Shown in pieces: positions 8,824-17,908 of a DNA stretch of 64,000 nt. The first letter of the stretch is position 1. Each line of letters opens with the position of its first letter. The notes under the pieces are model-generated. The model did not search any database and was not told the origin of the DNA. It saw nothing but the letters and a program-made list of their open reading frames with translations. Origin of the DNA: Paludibacter sp. (GTDB taxonomy: Bacteria; Bacteroidota; Bacteroidia; Bacteroidales; Paludibacteraceae); the NCBI GenBank assembly GCA_023666945.1, contig JAMPAY010000004.1:82042-146041 (forward strand). The letters are read 5' to 3'. The translations under genes and the position numbers were made by a program.

Positions 8824-9953
8824 GTATGAAAGAGGGTGTTTCGGATAGGCGTGTATTGATGGCGATGAGTGGCGGAATTGATAGTTCCGTTGCAGCCATG
8901 TTGCTTTTGGAGCAGGGGTACGAATTGGTGGGAGTGACGTTCCGTACGTACGATAGTATTCGCGAATCGTGTATTGCCAAAGAGAAAGGATGTTGCTCCA
9001 TAGAATCGATCATGGAGGCAAAGCACCTGGCGGAGCAGTTGGGTTTTGAACATCATATCTTGGATTTCAGAGATACTTTTCGTGACAATGTAATAGCCGA
9101 CTTTGTCAGTGAATATATGCATGGGCGTACACCGAATCCGTGTGTGTTGTGTAATTCGCATATAAAATGGGGTAAACTCATGGAGGCTGCCGATGCTTAC
9201 AATTGTGCGTGGATAGCCACGGGGCATTATGCGCGTATTGCGCAGCGAGAGGAGCATTGGTATCTGCAGAATGCAATAGATGCAAAGAAAGACCAGACGT
9301 ACTTTTTGTGGATGCTGACAGAAGAAAATCTGCAACGAACACTTTTCCCTTTGGGAGGACTCACCAAGCAACAAGTGCGGGAAATTGCACTCCAACATGG
9401 TTTCGAGCGGTTGTCACGTAAAACGGAAAGTCAGGAAATATGCTTTGTTCCCGATAACGATTATCGTACTTTTTTGCGTCCTTATATTGAGCATTCAGAA
9501 ACGGATTGTGCCGCTCTTTCTCCCGGTAATTATGTTGATGCCGAGGGGCGTGTGTTGGGGCGACATGCGGGCTATTGCAACTATACGATAGGGCAGCGTA
9601 AGGGGTTGGGGATTGCGTTGGGCAGTCCGCGTTATGTAACCCGCATTGATGCGGCAACCAATGAAGTAACATTGGGTGAACACGACGATTTGTTGGCCGA
9701 TGTTTTGCGTGCGGATGCTGTTCGTGTACGTGATGTCGGATGGTTGCAGGAGGATGCTGTGGTGCAGGCGCGGATACGTTATAAGTCGCCGGCAGTAAAA
9801 GCGCGGCTTGATTTGTCGGAATGGCAGGCAGAAGACGTAAAATCACGTTTGTCGTTGCATTTCGAGCAGCCGGTGTGGGGAATAACACCCGGTCAGTCGG
9901 TAGTGTTGTATAAAGACGGTTTGGTTGTAGGAGGGGGTATTATCTGCTGCTGA
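8820..9953 (+). CDS. mnmA: tRNA-specific 2-thiouridylase
   Basis: The 377-residue enzyme installs sulfur at U34 of tRNA-Lys, -Glu and -Gln using ATP and a persulfide donor. The PP-loop SGGIDSS (17-23) binds ATP. NPCVLCN contains catalytic C108, and SQEICFV contains C208, which carries the persulfide. Length and motif order are normal. I start at the ATG overlapping the lpdA stop; a second ATG two codons later is equally possible. Confidence 0.95.
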   Translation: MSMKEGVSDRRVLMAMSGGIDSSVAAMLLLEQGYELVGVTFRTYDSIRESCIAKEKGCCSIESIMEAKHLAEQLGFEHHILDFRDTFRDNVIADFVSEYMHGRTPNPCVLCNSHIKWGKLMEAADAYNCAWIATGHYARIAQREEHWYLQNAIDAKKDQTYFLWMLTEENLQRTLFPLGGLTKQQVREIALQHGFERLSRKTESQEICFVPDNDYRTFLRPYIEHSETDCAALSPGNYVDAEGRVLGRHAGYCNYTIGQRKGLGIALGSPRYVTRIDAATNEVTLGEHDDLLADVLRADAVRVRDVGWLQEDAVVQARIRYKSPAVKARLDLSEWQAEDVKSRLSLHFEQPVWGITPGQSVVLYKDGLVVGGGIICC

Positions 9954-9984
9954 TGCTGTGGATAACAGCACAGCGATAAATCTG

Positions 9985-10047
9985 CAAGCAAATGCCATTG
10001 TTGCGGATTGATTTCTCTAATTAAAAATACTCGATTGCATTTGCTTG
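9985..10047. repeat. Inverted repeat downstream of mnmA
   Basis: CAAGCAAATGC (9985-9995) and GCATTTGCTTG (10037-10047) are exact reverse complements. CTGCA overlaps the left arm's outer edge and TGCAG lies just outside the right arm. Such a long loop is unusual for an intrinsic terminator; it may be part of a structured 3' end or an RNA gene. Confidence 0.6.
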
Positions 10048-10290
10048 AAGTGCAGGTTTTTTGCGAGCGATTTGCGACATTGTCATGAGATTGTAACGAG
10101 CGATTGATCCGTTCGCTATTGTTTTTCAAAGATTTGGTGTGTATTGTTTTGTAATCTGTGAATTTGCAAAATGGTCTGTTGCTTGTTCTTTTCAGGATGA
10201 GGAAAAGGGATGTTTTTGCAGGTGCTACAAGCATTTTTTTTGCAGGATGGTGGGGGATGGTATGTGTTCTGTAAACTTTTTTATAGTAGT

Positions 10291-10316
10291 GGCTTATGCC
10301 GGGTTTGGCATAAGCC
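10291..10316. terminator. 10-bp hairpin before the V-ATPase promoter
   Basis: GGCTTATGCC, loop GGGTTT, GGCATAAGCC. A compact perfect stem between mnmA and the V-ATPase promoter, without a clear U-run on either side. A terminator of leftover mnmA transcription is the simplest reading. Confidence 0.45.
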
Positions 10317-10412
10317 GGCAGGTTTTGGCAGTTGCGATGGCATATTGTTTTGGACAAAAACGGAACTACGTTGGATAATTACGGAAAAGTTGGGGTATTT
10401 TGTAGGGTGGTC

Positions 10413-10443
10413 TTGTTCATTTGGTATAAGTTTTGTATCTTTG
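10413..10443 (+). promoter_or_regulatory. Promoter of the V-ATPase operon
   Basis: TTG (10413-10415), 20 bases, TATCTTTG (10436-10443). Transcription would start near 10450, about 68 bases before the first ATG. I see no second promoter of this quality inside the operon. Confidence 0.75.
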
Positions 10444-10517
10444 CAACGTGGACGGAAAGGAGATTTTCTACCGTTTTGTAATGATGAAACAAGAAGAATA
10501 TAAAAACTAACTACGAT

Positions 10518-11108
10518 ATGAATACATCACTTCAAGAACTCACCGACAAAATTTATGCAGAAGGTGTAGAGAAAGGAAAAGCACAGGCTCAGGAGATTGT
10601 GGCCGAAGCCGAACGTAAAGCCACAGAAATTATCGCTAAGGCTGAAGCCGAAGCCAAGGCAAAATTAGCGCAGGCTGAACACAATGCTGCCGAACTCGAC
10701 AAAAATACACGTTCAGAACTGAAATTGTTTGCATCGCAGGCAGTGAGTGCGCTGAAAACGGAAATAGCCGATTTGCTTTCCGATACATTGGCGCAGGATT
10801 CTGTTAAGGCAGCCACGGCTGACAGTGCATTTATGCAGAAAATTATTGCTTCTTTGGCAGAACAATTGGTGAAACAAGGTGAAGTTGTTGTTGAAACCAA
10901 GGATGCAGAAGCCTTGAATGCCTATTTTGCACAAAATGCAAAAGGATTGTTGGAAAAGGGTGTTGTAATCAAAGAAGTTAAGGGTATTAAAACCGAGTTT
11001 ACCATTGCTCCGAAAAAAGGCGGGTACAAACTGGCTTTTGGCGATAAGGAATTGGTGGAGTACTTTAAGGAATATCTTCGTCCGCAATTGGTGAATATGT
11101 TGTTTTGA
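10518..11108 (+). CDS. atpE: V-type ATP synthase subunit E (peripheral stalk)
   Basis: The 196-residue protein begins with a long charged helix (about 15-75, rich in Ala, Glu, Lys) that forms the coiled-coil peripheral stalk. A compact C-terminal domain that binds the A3B3 head follows. This is the normal layout and length for V/A-type subunit E. It is the first gene of the operon, as in other Bacteroidetes and chlamydial V-ATPase loci. No separate subunit G (its usual stalk partner) is present. Confidence 0.86.
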   Translation: MNTSLQELTDKIYAEGVEKGKAQAQEIVAEAERKATEIIAKAEAEAKAKLAQAEHNAAELDKNTRSELKLFASQAVSALKTEIADLLSDTLAQDSVKAATADSAFMQKIIASLAEQLVKQGEVVVETKDAEALNAYFAQNAKGLLEKGVVIKEVKGIKTEFTIAPKKGGYKLAFGDKELVEYFKEYLRPQLVNMLF

Positions 11109-11155
11109 TAGACGGACAGTAAGGTATCAATCTAACCAAACAACGAAAAAGAACA

Positions 11156-11851
11156 ATGCTTTACAATTATTTATTGGCAGGATTGGAAGAACTCCGATTG
11201 GGGCAACCGCAAAAAATGTCGCAGGAGGAGTTGTTGGCGGAATTGCGCACGCAACTGACGCAAAAAGATATGCGTCTGTTGGATTTGTTGCGCATGACCA
11301 AAGATTCTCCATTGGTGCAGGAGATGCTCGATGCAAACCCCGATTTAAGAGAAGAATCATCGCTATCGGAAGACGATTTGAAAACGCAACTTTACTATCA
11401 GTATGGTGCCAAGTGCGGGAATCGCTTTGTTCGCGATTGGTTCTTGTTTAATCTTGATTTGAATAATGTATTGGCGGCTACGGTGTGCCGACGTCATGGA
11501 TTTGATGTACAGAAAGCCGTTGTCGGTAATAACGAAGTGGCACAACAGTTGCGCAAAAACTTATCGGCCAAAGATTTCGGCTTGGCAGGTATATTGCCCG
11601 ATTATGCCGATATCATGAAATTGGCGGATATTGATAATCCGCTGGAACGCGAGAAAAATATTGATGCTCTGCGTTGGCAATGGCTTGAAGACCATACGGT
11701 ATTCTGTAATTTTGAGATAGAGAATGTATTGGCGTATTGGTTGCAGTCGGTTATTTTGCATCGTTGGGATACGCTCACGGTTGAGAAAGGAGAAAAAGTA
11801 TTTCGCGAATTGTTGGCAGAGATGAAAAAAGGAATCAAGTTGGAAATATAA
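11156..11851 (+). CDS. DUF2764 family protein of the V-ATPase operon
   Basis: The 231-residue protein is the DUF2764-type gene that sits between subunits E and A in Bacteroidetes and Chlamydia V-ATPase operons. It is mostly helical and acidic, with no membrane segment or catalytic motif visible. Position and size suggest it replaces subunit C, which is absent here, as the collar linking rotor and stator. That is inference, supported only by operon position. It is separated by 47 bp from atpE and 15 bp from atpA. Confidence 0.8.
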   Translation: MLYNYLLAGLEELRLGQPQKMSQEELLAELRTQLTQKDMRLLDLLRMTKDSPLVQEMLDANPDLREESSLSEDDLKTQLYYQYGAKCGNRFVRDWFLFNLDLNNVLAATVCRRHGFDVQKAVVGNNEVAQQLRKNLSAKDFGLAGILPDYADIMKLADIDNPLEREKNIDALRWQWLEDHTVFCNFEIENVLAYWLQSVILHRWDTLTVEKGEKVFRELLAEMKKGIKLEI

Positions 11852-11866
11852 AAACAGAACGATATA

Positions 11867-13624
11867 ATGACAACAGGAAAAGTAAAAGGTATAATCTCCA
11901 ACCTTGTGACGGTGGGCGTAGATGGACCTGTCTCGCAAAATGAGATTTGCTATATCCATTTGGGCGATACCCATCTGATGGCGGAAGTGATAAAGGTTAC
12001 GGGAGATAATGTGTATGTGCAGGTGTTCGAATCGACCCGCGGACTGAAAGTAGGCAATACCGTAGAGTTTACGGGGCACATGCTTGAGGTGGCATTAGGT
12101 CCCGGTTTGTTGAGCCGTAACTACGACGGATTGCAGAACGACCTTGATAAACTGACAGGTGTATTTTTGCAACGTGGCGAATACAACTTCCCGCTGGATG
12201 AAGAAAAACAATGGCACTTCAAACCTATTGCCAAGGCAGGCGATGTGGTGACTGCTGCTGCATGGCTCGGCGAGGTGGATGAAAACCATCAACCGCATAA
12301 AATCATGGTGCCTTTTGTTATGGAAGGAAACTATACGGTTAAGTCGGTAATTGCGGAGGGTGACTACACAATCAACGAAACGATTGCTGTTCTTACCGAT
12401 GAGGAGGGCAACGACCATAAAGTTACGATGGTGCAGAAGTGGCCTGTAAAACGCCCCATTACGGCATACAAATCGAAACCGCGTCCATTCAAATTGTTGG
12501 AAACAGGAGTGCGTACGATTGATACTGCCAATCCTATCGTAGAGGGCGGTACGGGTTTTATTCCCGGACCTTTCGGAACTGGAAAAACGGTGCTGCAACA
12601 TGCCATATCGAAGCAGGCGGAAGCCGATATTGTAATTATAGCGGCTTGCGGTGAACGTGCTAACGAGGTGGTGGAAATTTTCGTGGAATTCCCCGAGTTG
12701 GAAGACCCGCATACAGGACGCAAACTGATGGAACGTACCATCATTATTGCCAATACATCCAACATGCCTGTGGCAAGCCGTGAAGCATCGGTCTATACGG
12801 CTATGACCATTGCGGAATACTATCGTTCTATGGGATTGCGCGTATTGCTTATGGCTGACTCTACTTCGCGTTGGGCACAAGCCTTGCGTGAGATGTCCAA
12901 CCGTTTGGAAGAATTGCCGGGTCAGGACGCTTTCCCAATGGACTTATCGGCAACCATCGGTGCTTTCTACGCACGCGCCGGGTATGTGTATTTGAATAAT
13001 GATGCAACGGGTAGTATTACCTTTATAGGTACGGTTTCACCTGCCGGCGGTAACCTGAAAGAACCGGTAACCGAGGGTACTAAAAAAGCCGCTCGTTGTT
13101 TCTATGCTTTGGAGCAGAACCGTGCCGACCGTAAACGCTATCCTGCTGTCAATCCGATCGACTCTTATTCGAAATACCTTGAATATACCGAATTTGAAGA
13201 GTATATTACAGAGCGTATCAATGGTGAATGGTTGCAGAAAGTCAATCGTATGAAAACTTTCCTGCAACGCGGTAAGGAGATACAAGAACAAATCAATATC
13301 TTGGGTGACGACGGTGTACCCGTTGATTACCATGAGGCATTCTGGAAATCGGAACTTATCGACTTTGTCATACTGCAACAAGATGCGTTCGATAAAATTG
13401 ATGCCATGTGTCCATTGGAGCGTCAGGAATATATGTTGGATTTGGTAATGGACATATGTGCGCATGATTACGATTTCGACAACTTCTTGGATGTGAATGA
13501 GTATTTTAAGAAACTTATCAACCTCTGCAAGCAGATGAACTACTCGGAATTTCATAGCGAACAATTTGAAAACTACCACAAGCAATTGGAAGAGTTACTT
13601 GCTCAGAAACAGATAAGAGCCTAA
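11867..13624 (+). CDS. atpA: V-type ATP synthase catalytic subunit A
   Basis: The 585-residue catalytic subunit has the P-loop GPFGTGKT (234-241) and CGERANEV with catalytic Glu263. It also has the long non-homologous insert (about 110-190) that separates V/A-type A subunits from F-type beta. The usual P-loop is GAFGCGKT; the Pro and Thr variants here are conservative. In normal operons subunit B follows directly, but here the next gene, six bases after the stop, is a DNA methyltransferase. Confidence 0.95.
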   Translation: MTTGKVKGIISNLVTVGVDGPVSQNEICYIHLGDTHLMAEVIKVTGDNVYVQVFESTRGLKVGNTVEFTGHMLEVALGPGLLSRNYDGLQNDLDKLTGVFLQRGEYNFPLDEEKQWHFKPIAKAGDVVTAAAWLGEVDENHQPHKIMVPFVMEGNYTVKSVIAEGDYTINETIAVLTDEEGNDHKVTMVQKWPVKRPITAYKSKPRPFKLLETGVRTIDTANPIVEGGTGFIPGPFGTGKTVLQHAISKQAEADIVIIAACGERANEVVEIFVEFPELEDPHTGRKLMERTIIIANTSNMPVASREASVYTAMTIAEYYRSMGLRVLLMADSTSRWAQALREMSNRLEELPGQDAFPMDLSATIGAFYARAGYVYLNNDATGSITFIGTVSPAGGNLKEPVTEGTKKAARCFYALEQNRADRKRYPAVNPIDSYSKYLEYTEFEEYITERINGEWLQKVNRMKTFLQRGKEIQEQINILGDDGVPVDYHEAFWKSELIDFVILQQDAFDKIDAMCPLERQEYMLDLVMDICAHDYDFDNFLDVNEYFKKLINLCKQMNYSEFHSEQFENYHKQLEELLAQKQIRA

Positions 13625-13630
13625 ATATAT

Positions 13631-15235
13631 ATGCAACAACAATCCCTTTGGGCAAATATCGAAACACAAAATGTCAGTATACCTGAAGTCGCAAACCAAC
13701 TGCAGGTGTCTATAGCAACGATACACAATTGGATAAAGGTTGGGTATCTGCATTCTGTGTGTGCGAAGACAGTAACCAAAGAGAGTGTAGATATGTTCGT
13801 TGCGCAATATATAGGGCAAACTAAGTTAGTATCAAGGGCTAATAAATTGCATAAGATAGGAGGTGAAACTGATTTTGATATAGCAACCTACCAAGGAACT
13901 GATATTTCGGTTGACTATGAATCCACGTTGTCGGATGCTTATCGTAATCAAGAGGGTATATTTTATACACCCGAGCATATTGTGACAGATATGTTAGAAA
14001 GTGTTTCTGTTCAGCCGGATGATACATTTTTAGAACCATGTTGTGGTAGTGGAAATTTTGTAATTGCAGCCATACATAAAGGATTCCTCCCTGAGAATAT
14101 ATATGCTTTTGATACGGATAAAAATGCTGTAGAGATTACTCGGCATCGGATTTATGAACTAACAGGGTATGATAGTAAAAATATCGTATGTGCGGATTTT
14201 TTACAAATATGTCCATCCATAAATCGTAAGTTCGACTATATATATACAAACCCTCCTTGGGGAAAGAAACTGCCTAAGCATGTTCGTGACCAATATGCCG
14301 ATAGTTATAACGTTGGCAATAGTAAAGATACGAGTGCCCTTTTCTTTTTTGCATGTTTGTCGGTGTTAAAAGAAAATGGAAATATGGGATTATTGTTACC
14401 AGAAGCATTTTTTAATGTAGCAGCATTTGAAACAGCGCGCCAAAAGATGCTATCACTATCTGTTAAACGCTTGACGGATTATGGAAAGATATTTGGAGGA
14501 GTGATGACAAAAGCAATGGGGGTGGAGTTAGATAATACTATTTGTAAAAATGCTTCACAATTAGTTACTTGTGAAATAGGGAAAAAAATAACGAAACGCA
14601 CAGTACATTCATTCTTGACAATGCCTAGAAATATTTTCAATTTGGCATACACGGAACAAGCAACGAAAATTATTGAGTACATGTATGCGTTACCTCATAT
14701 TACACTAAAGAATAATGCTCGTTGGGGATTAGGAATTGTAACTGGTAATAATAAAGAAAAGTGTTTGAGTATTCAACATAAAGGATATGTTCCTGTTTAT
14801 AGGGGGAAAGATATTACATCAGTAGGTTTATTGTCACCGACATTATTCATTTCAGAAACATTAGAAGGTTGTCAGCAAGTAGCACCGATGTCCTTATATT
14901 TAGCCAATGAAAAACTTATATATAGATTCATATCTAATAAATTAGTCTTTTATTGTGATAGAGAGCAACGCTATGTGTTAAATAGTGCTAATATGCTTGT
15001 ATTAAATGAAACATTTCCTTTGACGGGGCAACAGACTGTTGATTTATTGAATAGCAAATTTATGAATTGGTTATTTCAAATGCTATTTGGTGCAAATAAG
15101 GTATTGCGGAGCGATTTAGAACTATTGCCCATATGTATTGAGTATTTTCAAGAACATAAGAATTTTAATGAGAATGAGTACTTGAATTTTATTAATATAG
15201 AAGAAAGAAATGGAACTTACCGAATTAAAGAATAG
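13631..15235 (+). CDS. N6-adenine DNA methyltransferase with N-terminal HTH (type II system)
   Basis: The 534-residue enzyme has an N-terminal helix-turn-helix (SIPEVANQLQVSIATIHNWI, from residue 16) like excisionase/MerR domains. It then shows FYTP (111-114), SAM-binding LEPCCGSGNF (134-143) and catalytic NPPW (207-210). The C-terminal half (pieces such as VPVYRGKDI and LLNSKFMNWLF) resembles TaqI-like target-recognition domains. This motif order (I before IV) is the gamma class of adenine methylases. The gene is clearly more AT-rich than its V-ATPase neighbours and overlaps the nuclease gene by 26 bases. It lies inside the V-ATPase operon, presumably by insertion. The HTH might also regulate the operon; that is speculation. 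Confidence 0.88.
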   Translation: MQQQSLWANIETQNVSIPEVANQLQVSIATIHNWIKVGYLHSVCAKTVTKESVDMFVAQYIGQTKLVSRANKLHKIGGETDFDIATYQGTDISVDYESTLSDAYRNQEGIFYTPEHIVTDMLESVSVQPDDTFLEPCCGSGNFVIAAIHKGFLPENIYAFDTDKNAVEITRHRIYELTGYDSKNIVCADFLQICPSINRKFDYIYTNPPWGKKLPKHVRDQYADSYNVGNSKDTSALFFFACLSVLKENGNMGLLLPEAFFNVAAFETARQKMLSLSVKRLTDYGKIFGGVMTKAMGVELDNTICKNASQLVTCEIGKKITKRTVHSFLTMPRNIFNLAYTEQATKIIEYMYALPHITLKNNARWGLGIVTGNNKEKCLSIQHKGYVPVYRGKDITSVGLLSPTLFISETLEGCQQVAPMSLYLANEKLIYRFISNKLVFYCDREQRYVLNSANMLVLNETFPLTGQQTVDLLNSKFMNWLFQMLFGANKVLRSDLELLPICIEYFQEHKNFNENEYLNFINIEERNGTYRIKE

Positions 15236-15863
15236 GATACTACAAGCATATAAGGGAAATCCTTTTATGAAATGTCAGATAATGAGTAGAATAGAACAGG
15301 ATAAATCAATCTTCCCGTTTAATGAATATGAATTATTATTGGCAACTTTTTTGGCAAAAGGGAATATTACTTATGAAACCTATTTGGAAATAAGAGGGGA
15401 ATATATAGCGAAGAATCCGAATTTATGGATATTCGAAATTTCTGCACCTCGTGGTTTTGGTGAGTCATTTGCGCAAACTTATTTATTAGGCAAATGTTCA
15501 AAATTACAACCTGCATCTAAACAATTAGATAAAAACTATCATGGTCAATACGATTTGTGGTTAGATGGAATACGTATAGAGGTAAAGGCTTCACGAGTAT
15601 GTGATAGTAGAAGTGACGAACCTTTGTATAAAAAAGCATTATCATATAATACACAATGTCCTTTTTTGATGAATTTTCAGCAACTTAAACCACAATGTTG
15701 TGATGTATTTGTATGGATGGCAGTATATCGTGATAAGATATCTATATGGGTCATGAACTCAAAGGAGGTAATGGAACACAAGGATTATTCTAAAGGACAA
15801 CATCGTGGTAATAATGGAAATGAAGGACAATTGCATATTACAGAAAAAACATTAAATCATTAA
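15210..15863 (+). CDS. Type II restriction endonuclease, PD-(D/E)XK fold (predicted)
   Basis: The 217-residue protein overlaps the methyltransferase gene and so is its likely partner nuclease. It carries a plausible PD-(D/E)XK site: D115 in YDLWLDG, then E124-V-K126 in IEVKAS, with E85 upstream as a possible extra ligand. I do not recognise the family or target site. It is AT-rich like the methylase. At the C-terminus a run of six A (15844-15849) is followed in the -1 frame by an open stretch up to 15931. That stretch reads NIKSLNKYRL and on to RAASRSK, so a longer form is possible. Confidence 0.75.
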   Translation: MELTELKNRILQAYKGNPFMKCQIMSRIEQDKSIFPFNEYELLLATFLAKGNITYETYLEIRGEYIAKNPNLWIFEISAPRGFGESFAQTYLLGKCSKLQPASKQLDKNYHGQYDLWLDGIRIEVKASRVCDSRSDEPLYKKALSYNTQCPFLMNFQQLKPQCCDVFVWMAVYRDKISIWVMNSKEVMEHKDYSKGQHRGNNGNEGQLHITEKTLNH

Positions 15864-15945
15864 ACAAATATAGATTGAAAAGTGATAATATTGCATTAGC
15901 AATTAAACGTGCAGCAAGTAGAAGTAAATAAAAAACTACACAAAT

Positions 15946-17262
15946 ATGGCAAAAGCATTTCAAAAGATTTACACACAAATAACCGCCATCACCAAGGCTA
16001 CTTGTTCGCTCAAGGCGCAAGGGGTGGGCAACGATGAGTTGGCTACTGTCAACGGTAAGTTGGCACAGGTGGTGAAAATTATGGGCGATGATGTTACGCT
16101 ACAGGTGTTTGAGGGTACCGAGGGTATTCCTACCGATGCCGAAGTGGTTTTCTTGGGGAAAGCCCCCTCGCTGCGTGTCAGCGAGCAATTGGCAGGACGT
16201 TTCTTCAATGCCTATGGCGATCCCATTGACGGAGGACCGGAGGTGGAGGGTACGGAAGTGGAGATAGGTGGACCGTCGGTTAATCCTGTTCGCCGTAAAC
16301 AACCGTCGGAACTGATTGCCACCGGTATTGCCGGTATAGACCTGAACAATACATTGGTTTCCGGACAGAAAATACCTTTCTTTGCCGATCCGGATCAGCC
16401 CTACAACCAAGTAATGGCGAATGTGGCACTACGTGCCCAAGCCGATAAAATTGTTTTGGGCGGTATGGGCTTGACCAACGATGACTATCTCTATTTTAAA
16501 AATGTATTTAGCAATGCAGGTGTGCTTGATCGTATCGTTTCTTTTGTTAATACTACCGAGAACCCACCTGTAGAACGTCTGCTTATTCCGGATATGGCAC
16601 TTACGGCAGCCGAGTATTTTGCCGTAGAGAAAAACGAGAAAGTATTGGTATTGCTTACCGATATGACGCTCTATGCCGATGCGCTTGCAATCGTGAGCAA
16701 CCGTATGGATCAGATTCCGTCGAAAGACTCAATGCCCGGTTCGCTTTATTCGGACTTGGCAAAGATTTATGAGAAAGCAGTACAATTCCCCGCAGGCGGA
16801 TCGATAACGATTATTGCCGTTACAACTTTGTCAGGCGGTGATATTACACATGCAATCCCGGATAATACGGGTTATATTACAGAAGGACAGTTGTACTTAC
16901 GTCGTGATTCGGATATCGGTAAGGTTATTGTAGACCCGTTCCGCTCCTTGTCACGACTGAAACAATTGGTTGCCGGCAAGAAAACGCGCGAAGATCATCC
17001 GCAGGTTATGAATGCTGCCGTTCGTTTGTATGCCGATGCTGCCAATGCAAAAACGAAGTTAGAGAACGGTTTCGACTTGACCAACTATGATGAACGTTGC
17101 TTGTCGTTTGCTAAAGACTATTCCGATCGTATTTTGGCTATAGATGTTAATATCAATACTACCGAGATGTTGGATGTGGCATGGCAATTATTTGCTAAAC
17201 ACTTCAAGCCGGAAGAGGTGAACATCAAGCAGACATTGGTTGATAAGTATTGGGGCAAATAA
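15946..17262 (+). CDS. atpB: V-type ATP synthase subunit B
   Basis: The 438-residue non-catalytic nucleotide-binding subunit alternates with A in the hexameric head. There is no P-loop lysine motif, as expected: the region reads SGQKIPFFADPDQPYNQ. LLTDMTLYADALAIVSNRMDQIPSKDSMPGSLYSDL is split over the usual conserved block of this subunit. It is separated from atpA by 2.3 kb of restriction-modification genes and follows them by only 82 bp with no evident promoter. Its expression therefore probably depends on read-through from 10436. Confidence 0.95.
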   Translation: MAKAFQKIYTQITAITKATCSLKAQGVGNDELATVNGKLAQVVKIMGDDVTLQVFEGTEGIPTDAEVVFLGKAPSLRVSEQLAGRFFNAYGDPIDGGPEVEGTEVEIGGPSVNPVRRKQPSELIATGIAGIDLNNTLVSGQKIPFFADPDQPYNQVMANVALRAQADKIVLGGMGLTNDDYLYFKNVFSNAGVLDRIVSFVNTTENPPVERLLIPDMALTAAEYFAVEKNEKVLVLLTDMTLYADALAIVSNRMDQIPSKDSMPGSLYSDLAKIYEKAVQFPAGGSITIIAVTTLSGGDITHAIPDNTGYITEGQLYLRRDSDIGKVIVDPFRSLSRLKQLVAGKKTREDHPQVMNAAVRLYADAANAKTKLENGFDLTNYDERCLSFAKDYSDRILAIDVNINTTEMLDVAWQLFAKHFKPEEVNIKQTLVDKYWGK

Positions 17263-17271
17263 CGGATAAGT

Positions 17272-17889
17272 ATGGCTATTGCATTTCAATATAATAAAAC
17301 ATCGTTGCAAGGCTTGGAGAAGAACCTTAAAATGCGGCAACGTGCATTGCCTACCTTGAAGAACAAGGAGTCGGCGTTGCGCATGGAGGTGAAAAAGGCT
17401 AAAGACGAAATAAAGCGTCTGGATAGCGAGGTGGAGCAACGCATTGCGGCATACGATCGGATGTTGGCTTTGTGGGGGGAATTCGATACCTCTTTGCTAC
17501 ATGTAGACGATGTGCGCATGAGTGTCCGGAAAATTGCCGGAGTGCGTGTGCCTGTATTGGACGAAGTGATTTATTCCACCAAAGAGTTCAGTTTGTTTTC
17601 GTCTCCTAAATGGTATGCCGATGGCTTTGTGCAACTCAAAGAGTTGGCGCAGGTAGGTATAGAGCAGGAGTTTTGCCGTGCCAAACTGCAATTGTTGGAA
17701 TATGCCCGTAAGAAATCCACACAGAAGGTGAATCTGTTTGAAAAGGTGCAGATTCCCGGTTATGAGGATGCTATCCGAAAAATCAAACGCTTTATGGAAG
17801 ACGAGGAGAATCTTTCCAAATCTTCGCAGAAGATAGTGAAGAGCAAACGGGAAGCCGAGGCACTTGCCGAGGATGGTACTAATTCATAA
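17272..17889 (+). CDS. atpD: V-type ATP synthase subunit D (central stalk)
   Basis: The 205-residue protein has two long helices (about 5-75 and 140-195) expected to form the coiled coil of the rotor axle inside the A3B3 head, with a small middle domain. Length is typical. It starts 9 bp after atpB. Its usual partner subunit F is not encoded here. Confidence 0.87.
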   Translation: MAIAFQYNKTSLQGLEKNLKMRQRALPTLKNKESALRMEVKKAKDEIKRLDSEVEQRIAAYDRMLALWGEFDTSLLHVDDVRMSVRKIAGVRVPVLDEVIYSTKEFSLFSSPKWYADGFVQLKELAQVGIEQEFCRAKLQLLEYARKKSTQKVNLFEKVQIPGYEDAIRKIKRFMEDEENLSKSSQKIVKSKREAEALAEDGTNS

Positions 17890-17908
17890 CTTATAAAGAT
17901 GTAAGTGT

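Larger units (their letters stand above)
9954..10517. other. 564-bp intergenic region between mnmA and the V-ATPase operon
   Basis: It contains an 11-bp inverted repeat with a 41-base spacer (9985-9995 and 10037-10047), a compact 10-bp hairpin (10291-10316) and the V-ATPase promoter (10413-10443). No coding frame on either strand looks real. The rest shows nothing I can name. Confidence 0.6.

Noticed and set aside
15844..15850. Canonical A-AAA-AAC slippery heptamer for programmed frameshifting
   Set aside because: The heptamer is present but its phase relative to the nuclease frame is not the standard X-XXY-YYZ one, and no downstream pseudoknot is evident; kept only as a possible slip or indel.
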